Below the pieces are notes generated by a model that was not told the DNA's origin, searched no databases, and saw only the letters and a program-made list of their open reading frames with translations. From Nectonema munidae (lineage: Eukaryota; Nematomorpha; Nectonematoida; Nectonematidae), in assembly GCA_030549495.1 (NCBI GenBank), contig JAUIRK010001051.1, forward strand, positions 1,178,001 through 1,242,000: a stretch of DNA of 64,000 nt, written 5' to 3'. The position numbers were made by a program, and so were the translations under genes. Positions 22,892 to 34,002 of the stretch are shown here, one piece after another; position 1 is the first letter of the stretch, and every line of letters starts with the position of its first letter.

Positions 22892-23611
22892 GTAATGTCA
22901 TTTGTTTTAACTTCAATATTCCTAAATTTAAACAAAGCCGTAGCCAAGAGGGCTTCCATGAAAAGGAAGAAGGAGAAGAAGAATTTGCTTCGAACAAGCA
23001 CACAAAAAAAGTGCAACATAAAATGATAAATTTAAAAGTAGTTTTCTATCCAATTATTATTAGTTGTTCCAACAAAATAATTTATTTAATGGCAAAACAG
23101 TAGTTACGCAATTTACTTTGATCAATGCCATCTCTAGAAATTAAGAAAGCTTGTGGTATAGTCTTCCTGCTATCAGAAATATATATTACTGCACATAAAT
23201 GGCGTTAATAAGGGAAGTTTTTCCCCCCAAAAATGAAAACATCCTAAATTTTACCAGTTTTAAAACCTAATAGTCCTTACATTTTAATTCAATTATATAG
23301 ACCCATTACAATATTATAAAATTTTATATTTTAATTTCAATATCCATTAATTGCTTCTTTCTTGACTTCCCTCAAGCTTCCTCAAGAGTTACTCTATAAA
23401 TTGCACAAAATTGGTATATGAGGAGAGATTTATGGATTGATCAAAAACTATTTATGCAACAGGTTTACCTACATTTATCATACTAACTTGGCATCTAATA
23501 AATTTTTGAATATTCAGCATTTCCCTAGTGATCAATGCTCGGTCCTTTACTCTTTCTCATCCATACAAATGATTTTTGAACTTACTTGAACGATAAAGAT
23601 ATCATCACAAC

Positions 23612-23770
23612 AATAAAGGTAGAAGTACCGTGTGTGTGTGTGTGTGTTTTCATTGACAAGGCACTGGTGTACCGCTTATGTCAAACTATGAACAAATTGG
23701 TATCTATGAAGAATCGAACCCAGCGGCTTCTGTGCTGAGTCCATCATCTCAACCAACCTGCCTGCCCACC
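23612..23770 (-). mobile_element. tRNA-derived SINE, variant with GT run
   Basis: The minus strand reads GGTGGGCAGGCAGGTTGGTT, the A-box region, then GGGTTCGATTC (B-box), body and a tail AAGGT/ACCTTTAT. A GTGTGTGTGTGTGTGTGTG run (23631-23648) has expanded in the body. Confidence 0.75.
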
Positions 23771-23904
23771 CTGAATCTATTTAAAATTAGAGCAATCTTA
23801 ATAAACTCAATTTAAACTTGAAAAAAGTAAATATATGATTTTTTTCTCAAATGAAAAATACTGTTGTTTCTGATATCAATGATTGATGTATAATATATTA
23901 TAAT

Positions 23905-24070
23905 AATATATTTATTATGAAATCGTTTGATTACTTTCACTTGATTGATCGCTTTTGTCAAATTGACAGTTTTGTTGGGTGCGGCGCCTAATGTATATCG
24001 AATACTTGGAAGATTTGACTCGTATAAACTGGGCAAGAGTACTTCTATGTAGAATATGAGAGAGTTTCCC
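23905..24070 (-). repeat. Dispersed repeat, copy 1 of 2, open on minus strand
   Basis: About 90% identical to 31897-32065 in the same orientation. On the minus strand both copies keep the same open frame, e.g. PSLYESNLPSIRYTLGAAPN followed by KTVNLTKAINQVKVIKRFHN. The family is not recognised. Confidence 0.6.
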
Positions 24071-24187
24071 ATATTAAATTTCCTGGAGTGACACTATTGG
24101 AAAATTGTTCTTTATCATCAAAAGCTTATATGACAAAATTGAAAGATTTTTGAAAAATATCTATACCTATGCCCATAAAAACAAAAT

Positions 24188-24344
24188 TGGGTGGCATGGC
24201 AGGTTGGTTGAGATGATGGACTCAGCGCGGAAGCCTCTGGGTTCGATTCCTCATCGATACCAATTTGTTCATAGTTTGACATAAGCGGTAGATCAGTGCC
24301 TTGTCAATGAAAACACACCAGCGGTACCTTTACCTTTTTTTACC
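24188..24344 (+). mobile_element. tRNA-derived SINE (full-length copy)
   Basis: A-box region GGCAGGTTGGTTGAGATGAT, B-box TGGGTTCGATTCC, body AAGCGGTAGATCAGTGCC and tail GGTACCTTTACC. With 23612-23770 it forms an inverted SINE pair about 420 bases apart. Confidence 0.85.
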
Positions 24345-25611
24345 TATCCGAGGGAACTTTTTTGTATCCACCGATGAGGATATTAAATTTGATATCCTCT
24401 AGGATGCGGATTTCAGATTAATTTTTTGAATGTCAGGATAATTTTTTTAATTGTTATTCCAAGAAAATGCAAGTTTTATGCTTCTTAGAAATTTAGTGAG
24501 ATGTCAATGTATATGTGTTATCGTAAAGACAAACTTTTCACAAAAATTTTGGATAAAGTAAAGATTGAAAAATTACGAAAAAAACTTTGCGGTATATTGA
24601 AAAAATAAAAATGTTTTAAGATTGCGGATGTTGAAACTTAAATGATCCGAGAATGAGGATGTTAAGAGGATGTAAAAATTTTTGCGATACATCTCTCATT
24701 TGTTTCTACTTTCTCCACTTCTCCTTTTCTGATTTTGATCCTACTCCCAATCTGCCATTTTCTTTCTCTCCCAACATAGTCAAATTCTGCTCACAAATCC
24801 TAAATCAAGATATAATTTAAAAATATACTTAAGACTTATCAGCTTACATAAAAAATGTGTTTCAAGAGCCCACATGACTACATGTGTAGTTTTTTCAAAA
24901 TTTAGCAACAAAACATGTAAAAATCGATATTAACCAATTAGTAAGTATCAAAAAATAGGTATAATTACATTAAATTAATGAACAAAGTATTTTTTATAAA
25001 TTTACATATAAAATGTCTTAGAAAGACATATGTAGTTTTTTGAAATGTACCAACAAACATGAAAACACTGATTTAGAACACACATAGTAAATATACAAAA
25101 AATATAACTGCAAGATTTCTTAACCTTTTTATAGATTCGCACCCTTATTGATTTTTATCTTAAACTAACACGCCTGCTTAACTACATAGTAGTTTTGACT
25201 AATATTTTTGAAATAAGAATTCAAATTTTGTTTTCACCGTGATAAGGGATTCGTCTGATATATTTACTTAATCTTTTCAAGTTTAACATTGTTCGTGTTT
25301 CTTAATGTACACATATGAACATTCAAAATTGTGTTTTCTACATATGTAGTTTAGTAGGCTGATAAGGATTAATACAATTTCTTAAATAAATTTTATTTTA
25401 TTATAAAAAAATCAAAATGACTCTCAACTTTATTTGGATAATGAATGGGAAAAAATGGAAGATAATTCTGTGGTTGCGAGAACTCTTCCAGTGTGAAAGT
25501 AAAAAGCAAGTGCTTATAGCATATATGTATTGTTAAGATGTAGGTAGTACTATGCACATATATTATAAGCGCATTGCTTTTCCCTTGTCATAGCAAGTGC
25601 AAAAGGATCGC
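24345..25611. other. Intergenic stretch, nothing recognisable
   Basis: AT-rich. Short words such as ACATGTGTAGTTTT and CATATGTAGTTTT recur at 24885, 25028 and 25338, hinting at an old repeat, but no element ends or coding frame could be fixed. Confidence 0.45.
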
Positions 25612-25735
25612 TAAAGGATTTTCACTAATCCGTAAATGCCATCAGCTCCCCCATTACGCCAACTTCTCCCTTGCTATTAAGAATGAATAGGACGTTTAAT
25701 GATTTTGATTGTTCACGGGCCTTTGGTCCATCACT
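25612..25735 (-). pseudogene. Degenerate copy of collagen exons 1-2 with their intron
   Basis: The minus strand reads GTGATGGACCAAAGG, then CATTAAACGTCCTATTC and AGCAAGGGAGAAGTTGG, then TAATGGGGGAG. This tracks the collagen locus from 33920 to about 34025 (GTGATGGACCAAAGG, CGTTAAATCAAGTCCTATT, GTCAAGGGAGAAGTAGG, CATGGGGGA), across the 70-base intron. Because the intron is kept, it is a DNA-level duplicate, not a retrocopy. The frame is broken. Confidence 0.75.
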
Positions 25736-26085
25736 CGATTTGAAACAGGAACAAAGACACATCCGAAAAATAAGCCCTTTCTTCGTATTAAAACTTTTTC
25801 AGCATACTACTATCTTCTTTGAATGGTGTATTATCGAGTGTCAGGCGCTTAGTTGTTTAGACTTCTTCTGAATGGTAGAACAGGATTTCTATGATCGTAA
25901 CATGAGTGGCAGTTGAAAAGACTTTTGATAACCCATATTTTTTTCTCTTTTTATTATTTCATCAAAAAATCTTAAAAAAAAATTAATTAACGTGATTTAG
26001 AATGCACAATCTTTGTGAAGAGAAAGAGTTATGCGTTTTGCAAATAATAACCAGAATTCGAAGATGTCAAGAAATAGTACATCAA

Positions 26086-26214
26086 CCAGTTAACGGCGAG
26101 AATGAACCCACGATATCTAATGTAAAACGGAAGATTGGTATTTAAAAGCATTTTCATAAACTCAGACAATTATATTTTTGTAAAGTTGACAAAAGTCGAC
26201 TGATCGTTAACCGA
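26086..26214. mobile_element. TTAA-type element, family B (diverged)
   Basis: Right TTAA at 26215-26218, left flank TCAA; interior CACGATATCTAATGTAAAAC and GTAAAGTTGACAAAAGTCGAC match the other family B copies. Confidence 0.72.
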
Positions 26215-27619
26215 TTAAGGTAGCTTTATTCCAAAATTCTGCTTTTTCTCGGATCTAATCGGTTATTTAGTTTTTCAATTATTTTAAAATTTCTTCTAAT
26301 GGGTATTATTAATAACTACAAAAGGTATATCTTCTAAAAAAAACCTTTCATCAAATTTCTCTTCAAAATCATTTTACTTTGAATGTATATTAATTGCGAT
26401 GCCTTTTTCTTGAATATCTCTTCTTCCAATATTGGCTGAGAAAAACACAAGATCCTAAGAATTTTAACCTAATTTCTTTGAATATGAGTAGGGGTTTTTT
26501 CTTTGAAATCGGACATTAAATTAGTGGTCAAGCTTATAATCAAGTCAGTCATGATTAGAGAAAATACTTGGCACTAGACAAAATCGTTATCCAAAATGCT
26601 ATGCCCGTGAATCGTTGTGAGTTGGATCTGTCATAGTTATGATTCCAATAAGGTGAAACACTCATTCTAGGTCTGATATACATACAGGAAAGCTCAAGTA
26701 TACTCCACGTTCGGATATTCGAGGCTTCACTGTAGTTTCTAAATAACTTTTTGTAGTGACCCCCTTTATGCTATTAAATATTTTAGGGCGTATTTTATAG
26801 AACCACTCATTTCTTATCTGTGATATAAATTATAGCAAGCGAGAACATCAAAGGTAAACATGTAAATAATATATATATGCAAACATGCTCGAGATTTGAA
26901 CCTGTGCGAAAGGCCTTTATTGTACACATTTATGGGCACATCATATTTATATTTAAAATAATTTCCTATTCGTTAGTAGGGCTGTACAGTTAGTAGGGCT
27001 GTACCTGGCTTCTGTTATTTTTGAAATTAATTTGAAAAATATAACATTCTCAAAATTTGCTTGAATACCGAAACTTCAATATGACATTAAATCTTTCAAG
27101 GAATAAAATTAGCGCTATGTTTCTTCTATCTTTTTGAATTAACTTTATTTCCTGTGAAAAGGATTGGTTATGGACTCCCGGGGGAAATATCAAACTCCAA
27201 CTTTATGCACTAAGAAAGATCCAAATATTTAAAAATATAACTCTCAGCTTTGATTAAAGAACTTCATTTCATATCAGTGGTGGTGATAAGGTGTGTGTGG
27301 GGGGAGTCAATGAGGGGAGGGAAGTGATAGTCTCTTTGCTGCAATTAATGATCAAACCCGTTCCAATTCGATAACTTAACCCTATTAGTGCTGGGGGGAG
27401 GGGGCGTAAAACGCCCCCTTCACTAAAAAATTAATTGTAGAAAATTCAAATTTTGTGACTTTTCCTAAAATCGCTAGCTGCATCTTTTGAAACCATTTTC
27501 ATGGTAGTTGAATGACCCTTTCATGTCCAAAACTGTCAATCAAAATCAAAAATTAAAATTTAACCTTATAACTTAGGATCTACATTATATAATACCCAGA
27601 AAATTTATAATGATATACA

Positions 27620-29400
27620 GTTTGGAACGCATAACACTTTATATATTTAATTTTTTCAATAATCATGGCTAATTTTTAGAAAATGTCAATCAAAATTTTG
27701 ATTGATCAAAAATGTATCTAATAAAATATACCTTCAAATTTTACATAAAATATATGTTTTTAAACTAAATCGGTCATGCTGTTTTCATTTCTGGACTCAT
27801 TTTTTACATTTAGGATTTGAAAATACCTAAAAGTATTAATCAAATTTGCGGTTTACTTCTGAAAATTGTCTCCAAAAATATTCCTTCACATTTTACATAA
27901 AATAAATGTGTTATACTAAATCGGCCATGCTGGTTTCATTTCTGGACTAATTTTTTACGTTTAGGATCTGAAAATACCTAAAAGTATTAATCAAATTTGC
28001 GGTTTACTTCTAAAAATTGTCTCCAAAAATATTCCTTCACATTTTACATAAAATAAATGTGTTATACTAAATCGGCCATGCTGGTTTCATTTCTGGACTA
28101 ATTTTTTATGTTTAGGATCTGGAAATACCTATAAGTGTTAATCAAATTTGCGGTTTACTTCTAAAAATTATCTCCAAAAACATTCATTCAAATTTTACAA
28201 TGAAATATATGTGTTATACTAAATCGGCCATGCTGGCTTCATTTCTGGACTCATTTTTTGCGTTTAGGATGTGAAAATACCTATAAGTCTTAATCAAATT
28301 TGCATTTTACTTCTAAAAATTGTCTCCAAACATTCAAATTTTACAATGAAATATATGTTTTATACCAAATCAACCATGCTGTTTTCATTTCTGAACTCAT
28401 TTTTCAAATTTAGAGGTTTTAAAATATCAGTCAAAATTTTCGGTTTACTTCTAAAATCTATCTCCAAAAATATTCTCTCAATTTTACATGAAATATTTGT
28501 TTTTATACCAAATCGATCATGCTGTTTTCATTTTTGAACTCATTTTTTACATTTAGGATTTGAAAATACCTATAAGTATTAATCAAATTTGTGGTTTACT
28601 TCTGAAAATTGTCGCCAAATATATTCTTGAAATATATGTTTTTATACCAAATCAATCATGCTGTTTTCATTTCTAAACTCATTTTTTACATTTAGGATGT
28701 GAAAATAGCTATAAGGGTTAATCAAATTTGCGGTTACTTCTAAAAATTGTCTCTAAAAACATTCATTCAAATTTTACAATTAAATATATGTTTTTATACC
28801 AAATTAACCATGCTAGTTTTATTTATGGACTCAATTTTTGCAGTTTGAATTTGAAAATACATATAAGTATCAATTAAATTTGCGTTTGGTTCTAAAATTT
28901 GTTTTTATAGCAAATAGATCATGATGATTTCATTTCTGAACACAGTTTTCGTATTTAGAGGTTTTACTGCAAGTGTCAATCAAATTTGTGGTTTATGTCT
29001 GAAAACTATATCCCAAAATATTCTCTCTAATTTTACATGAAATATATGTTTTTAAACCAATTCCGCCATGATAATTTTTATTTCTGAAATCATTTTTTGC
29101 AATTAGAGGTTTTAAATGTCTGAAAGTGTAAATCAAATTTTCGATTTACGTCTTTGTCTACAGAAATATTTTTGAAATTTAAATAAAATATCTGTTTTTA
29201 TGCCAAATGGAAGATGCTGGTTTCATTTTTGGACTCAGGTTTGGCATTTATGGTTTTAAAATATCTGGAAGCTTGAATCAGATTTGCAGTTTACTTCTAG
29301 ATACTGTCTTCAAAATATTTTCAAAAAAATAAAATATCTGTTTTATACCAAATCGACAATGCTTATTTTATTTCTGTACTGGATTTTGAATAATACGGTT
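27620..29400. repeat. Tandem array of about 12 units of ~150 bp
   Basis: Recurring start AAATCGGCCATGCTGGTTTC near 27767, 27919, 28069, 28221, 28367, 28510, 28649, 28801, 28913, 29057, 29203 and 29347, i.e. spacing mostly 139-152 bases. Units share TCATTTCTGGACTCATTTTT and CAAATTTGCGGTTTACTTCT. Left units are more alike than right ones, so the right part is older or less homogenised. Confidence 0.88.
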
Positions 29401-29759
29401 AAAAAATATCTCGAAGTGGCAATTAAATTAGTAATGTATGCCTGAAAAACAGTTCTGTAAAAAAATTACAAAAAATGGCTGCATATTAGGTATATAGTTA
29501 AAATATACTTTTTTTTTTGTATATTTTGGCTTATAATACTTTCTACAATCATCTTGAGTATGAAATATTTATTAAAAAAACAAACAAAACGTATTATAAA
29601 ATCTTTTGAAAATTTGTATGAGAGAAGGAACGAAGTTGAAAACTAATTTAAAAGAGAACATGTGATCAAAACAAATAATTAAAAAAAATATGTATCTTAA
29701 CTAAATTGTTCTAATGAACTAGGAAGTGGTTTAATTATATAATATTAGATGCTTAAAAA

Positions 29760-30250
29760 AGATTTTAACTGTGAAAAAGAATATGACAGCTCATCTTAAA
29801 AAGAAACTTTTTATCTAAGTAATAATATAAAGTTTTTTACACATATATACCCATTTTTAAGCATGCGTAATTCAGTGATATTCATTTTTTTATGAAAATT
29901 AATCAAAAATGTCAAAAAATTGATTTATCCCAAAAAAAAAGGATCAGTCACGGTTTTTTGATAGAAAGTATAGGGAGATGATGAAGTTTACCGTGTATGG
30001 CATTTTACACCCATATATCCATTTTTAAGTAGGCTGTGTTTACTCGTTATATTCCTTTTTTTTTTATAAATATTAGTCAAATCTGACAAAATAATTTAAA
30101 TATGACAGCCCATGTCAAAATTAAAATTTTATTCTTATAAAAAGTTTTTTATACTTTTCAAGTATGTAGAATTCAATGGTGATGTTATTTTTTATGAAAT
30201 CAATAAAACCTGTCAAAAAATCGATAATTCACTCAAAATATTTCATTCTA
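29760..30250 (-). repeat. Inverted arm of second ~150-bp repeat family
   Basis: Contains AGTTTTTTACACATATATAC and TGACAGCTCATCTT, the reverse complement of the words in 30780-31410. Two to three degenerate units. Confidence 0.75.
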
Positions 30251-30779
30251 CAGTAACTTATGTAACTCGATAGGACCTCCATCTTTTTGGCTAGAAATTC
30301 GTTATCGGCTTGTAGTCTCCACGTCATATTATAATTTATAGTATGTAATTTTGCTATTCATTCTATGATTATCCTTTCTTGGTAGCTCTTTTTTCATTAA
30401 AAATTTATATTCTTCAATGTGTGTTCGAAAATTTTTTTATAAGGATAAAATTATTTTTTTCCTCTCAAAGCATTCTGATTAAAGAAATCTTCTTGATGAT
30501 CTTAGACTTTTTTTATCAGTATCGTGTATTTTATTATCAGGCCTGAATATTTGTCAACCAATCTCAGTTCAAATGTTCTTTTCTGATGAATCATTCGTGA
30601 TGTTCATTGTTCAATTACAAAAAGTTGTCCACGTTCTTCATCTAAAAAATTATTACTTTGACGCAAAAGGAAAAAGATGGACAAATTCAATTTAAATTAA
30701 AAATATCTTGATAGTGCTAAATCCTCACATATTGGCATCTGTGCCATTTGTGTAAAAAAAATTTTTATAATTATTTGGA

Positions 30780-31410
30780 TAAAAAGTTTCTTTTTTGAGA
30801 TGAGCTGTCATATGTAAATAACTTTTTTGACAGGTTTGAATGATTTTTTAAAAAAAAATGAATATCACTACTGAATTCAGCATGCTTGAAAATGGATGTG
30901 TAAAAACATTATATAATTATTTAGATTAAAAGCTTCTTTTTGAGATGAGCTAGCATATTTGAAAATGGGTATACATGTGTAAAAAACTTTATATAATATT
31001 AAGATAAAAAGTTACTTTTTGAGATGAGCTGTCACATTTAGATCAATTTTTTGACAGATTTGAATGATTTTCATAAAAAATGAATATCCCCACTGAATTC
31101 AGCATATTTGAAAATGGGTATACATGTGTAAAAAACTTTATATAATTATTTAGATAAAAAGTTTCTTTTTGAGATGAGCTGTCACATTTAGATCAATTTT
31201 TTGACAGGTTTGATAGATTTTCATAAAAAATGAATATCACCACTGAATTTAGCATATTTGAAAATGGGTATACATGTGTAAAAAACTTTATATAATTATT
31301 TAAATAAAAAGTTCTTTTTGAGATGAGCTGTCAAATCTAAATCAAATTTTTGACAGGTTTGATTGATTTTGATAAAAAATGGACATCACCACTAAATTCA
31401 GCATAGTTGA
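30780..31410 (+). repeat. Direct arm of second ~150-bp repeat family
   Basis: Units begin TTTTTGAGATGAGCTGTCA near 30791, 31017, 31168 and 31316 (with a shortened one at 30937), followed by TTTTTTGACAGGTTTGA and GAAAATGGGTATACATGTGT. About 530 bases separate it from its inverted partner, so a single strand could fold into a large hairpin. Confidence 0.8.
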
Positions 31411-31548
31411 AATATATATGTAACATTAAAAATATTTATAAAACTTATTAATATCTGAAAAATGAGGGGGGGGGGCACTTTACGCCCCCCCCCCCCCCCC
31501 CCCCCCCCCAGGACTTGAATGGACAAATTTTGCCCAGCACTAATAGGG

Positions 31549-31660
31549 TTAAGGTCTTGGGTTCGATGCCACGTCAAGCCTTTTTTCCTCATAGTTCGAT
31601 ACAAGCAGCGCTATTGTGCCTTCTCCATGAAAATACCGCACGGTAACTTTGCCCTTACCT
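31549..31660 (+). mobile_element. SINE, right half, split by the 4.17-kb element
   Basis: Starts at the TTAA and continues GGTCTTGGGTTCGATGCC, ATCAAGCC-like body and the CATGAAAATACCGCACGGTA tail. Joined to the left flank of the large element it restores TCGATAACTTAAGGTCTTGG, one change from the SINE family. Confidence 0.75.
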
Positions 31661-31896
31661 TCATACTTAAGATCAACTTATATTCAAAAATAATAATAAT
31701 CCTCCATTATAAGAATTTTATCCTTTTTTTGTGCTTAAAAATATTTTCACTTATTTTTTTGTTTAGTTATTGAATTTAATTCACAAAAAATCTTTGTTCA
31801 AAAGATCGTATGCTCTTCACAATGACTTGAATAATATAAATGTTGAATTCAAAGAAGAATTCTCTCTCGGCGTGGAACCCAAAGGAGAGATAGAAG

Positions 31897-32065
31897 TTGG
31901 TAAAATTTATTTATTATGAAATTGTTTGATTACTTTCACTTGATTGGTCGCTTTTGTCAAATTGACAGATTTGTTGGGTGCGGCGCTTAATGTATATTGA
32001 ATACTTGGAAGATTTGACTCGTATAAACTGGGCCGGAGTACTTCTATGTAGGATATGTAGTTGCT
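31897..32065 (-). repeat. Dispersed repeat, copy 2 of 2, open on minus strand
   Basis: Same family and orientation as 23905-24070. Minus-strand frame gives PSLYESNLPSIQYTLSAAPN and VNLTKATNQVKVIKQFHN; most differences from copy 1 are conservative or silent. Confidence 0.6.
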
Positions 32066-32316
32066 GCTCTCCTCAAATATGAATAAGATAGGAAGGAAAA
32101 TTTTGTTGGCGTGTAGCAGATTTTGTTGAAAAGATTTTTTCAAAGTTATGTTTCTTGCTCTTTGTGGATTGTGAAATTTGTTTATAGTTAAAGAGTTTTT
32201 CTTTGTGTAGATGACCATGTAATAGCCCATTTAATATTTATAAAGTGGCATAAAGAACAAAATATATTTTACATGCAAACTATAATTTATTGAATTATGA
32301 GGAGTTGTCTTTCGTG

Positions 32317-32450
32317 CAGGGGCGTAGCCAGAGGGGGCAAGGGGGCAGTGCCCCCCCCCCAAATACCTTCCAATATGCATATTTCCAATATGCTTGCCCC
32401 CCTAAATTCCTTGCATGCCCCCCAACATCAATTTTTTGGCTACGCCACTG
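32317..32450. mobile_element. hAT-type MITE, 134 bp, intact ends and 8-bp duplication
   Basis: Inverted ends CAGGGGCGTAGCCAGA / TTTTGGCTACGCCACTG and a perfect 8-base target duplication CTTTCGTG (32309-32316 and 32451-32458). Interior is C/G homopolymer-rich, no coding. The perfect duplication indicates a recent insertion. Confidence 0.9.
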
Positions 32451-32869
32451 CTTTCGTGTCCAAGCTCTTGAGGTTTTGGTATTTAGTTGTATGTAACTAT
32501 GGATAACGCACTACCCAGCAATAAACAGAAAACATATGCAATGATAAAGCTTGACACGGGCTGAAAGAGCCATTTGTTGTCGCATTCATTACTCTCTGAG
32601 TTCGAAAACAGAGAATAAAAAATTACTCGTATTTGAGAACCGAACTACTTTGCGCCAATGATAATCGACTTTAGGCTTGGATTCGTGCTCGAATTGAAAA
32701 AGACGTGTGAATCACTTCTCTTCAATTTTATTAAAGCGAGGTTTTCCAATTTGTTTCAAGTCACATTAGACATGTAAAAAGAAATACAGTTGCACTATTT
32801 AACAAATATATAACGATCTTCCGAGAAAATTAGACAGAAATGATTTTTTTTAGAAAAAACCCATTTTCA

Positions 32870-33655
32870 GACAAACATCACTTATTCAAATGTTACTTCC
32901 AGATCTTTTTGACAGAAAAAATGGAGTACAAAAATGAAAAAAGAATAGTCGATTTAGTATAAAAAAAATTTTTTTTTAATTTGAAGGATATTTTTAGAGA
33001 GAATTTTATTCTTAATCAAAATTTTAGCTGACTATTTTCAATCAAGTATCTTGATTCTTAATTTGAAAATTATTAAAAAAAATTTTTTTTGAATTATTTT
33101 ATGTGTTTCGATTTGGAACATCAGTAAATCGAGTTAAATAAAATTAAAGTTAATTTATTTAAATTTTAAAATAGCTTTAAAAATGTACCTTTTTAAATAC
33201 TCCTAAAAATAAAAAGAATCTGGAATGAGGTATCGGAAGATACTAATGAACATTTCGAAAGGGATTCTGATATTTAAAAAAACATGATTTCCCATTCCGA
33301 TTAATCGTCCAATTTTTGGTTAATTGCGATTTCAATCAGTACAAAATTTTGAAAAAGGTTATTTAATTATATGCTCAATCTATGAAGATTCTAAGCAAAA
33401 ACTTGTAGACTTTGATTTCGGAAATAGAAAATTTGATTGATAATAATTGCACACGTTCTTATACTCTAATTGCAAAAACTGAGTATAAAAATAGAACTAG
33501 CATGGTCGATTTGGTATAAAAACACGTATTTTTTTTTTAATTTCTAAAATACCACAAATTTGATTGAAACTGTAATATATTTTCAAACCTTAAATGCAAA
33601 AACTGTGATCACAAATGAAATTAAGATGGCCGATTTAGTATAAAAACAAACATTT
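32870..33655 (-). repeat. Stray copies of the ~150-bp satellite, opposite orientation
   Basis: Words such as GAAATTAAGATGGCCGATTT, AGTATAAAAAC and CTAGCATGGTCGATTTGG are the reverse complement of the array at 27620-29400. The stretch ends about 125 bases before the first collagen exon. Probably a remnant of another copy of the large TTAA element. Confidence 0.6.
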
Positions 33656-33659
33656 GCAA

Positions 33660-33770
33660 AATTCTAGTACTAAACTATCCTAATACCAATTTGTCATAGT
33701 ACCAAATTGTCTGAGAGCGAATAGTCCGATAGTAAATTCTCTATTATCGAATTGTCCTAGCATTATAGAA
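33660..33770. repeat. Iterated ~17-base motif block
   Basis: Repeats of the form TAGTACCAAATTGTC, with variants AATACCAATTTGTCAT, GAGCGAATAGTCCGAT and TATCGAATTGTCCTAG. A related block lies at 50135-50222. It ends ten bases before the acceptor of the first collagen exon. Confidence 0.55.
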
Positions 33771-33780
33771 TATTTGACAG

Positions 33781-33932
33781 AATGCGGGTGTAGAGATGGA
33801 AAGAATGGCAATCCAGGCTTGATCGGAATATCTGGGGTTGATGGAATCCCTGGAGAAGATGGGATGCCAGGCGAAGCAGGATTGCGTGGTGAGAACGGCT
33901 ATGAAGGCACTTCAGCGCGTGATGGACCAAAG
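33781..33932 (+). CDS. Collagen gene, Gly-X-Y exon 1 (first seen)
   Basis: Acceptor TTTGACAG; the first codon is split (phase 1), so an earlier exon exists. Reads CGCRDGKNGNPGLIGISG and continues GVDGIPGEDGMPGEAG... to ARDGPK, with a break at GTSARDG. Two Cys just before the helix are typical of trimerising or crosslinking knots at helix ends. Ends AAG before GTATGC, phase 0. Confidence 0.88.
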
Positions 33933-34002
33933 GTATGCTGTTGTGGATGCTTGTAGAGACGCAATATCGTTAAATCAAGTCCTATTAATTCTCAATGTCA
34001 AG

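Larger units (their letters stand above)
27380..31548. mobile_element. 4.17-kb TTAA-flanked element with two satellite-like arrays, no transposase
   Basis: Both ends carry CCCTATTAGTGCTGGG as perfect 16-bp inverted repeats, flanked by TTAA (27376-27379 and 31549-31552). Next inside are G/C-homopolymer segments that are also roughly inverted (GGGGGCGTAAAACGCCCCC on the left; CACTTTACGCCCCC with a long C run on the right). The interior holds one array of ~150-bp units (27620-29400) and a second family of ~150-bp units arranged as an inverted pair (29760-30250 against 30780-31410). No transposase-like frame was found in it. Ends and target site are piggyBac-like. The flanks join into a SINE sequence, so the insertion hit a SINE. 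Confidence 0.82.

Noticed and set aside
24188-24260. Possible functional tRNA gene
   Set aside because: A- and B-box are present, but no acceptor stem or anticodon arm pairs properly and the sequence continues into the SINE body; it is the head of a SINE.
27620-29400. CRISPR-like or gene-family tandem array
   Set aside because: Units are contiguous ~150-bp satellite repeats without spacers or conserved reading frame.
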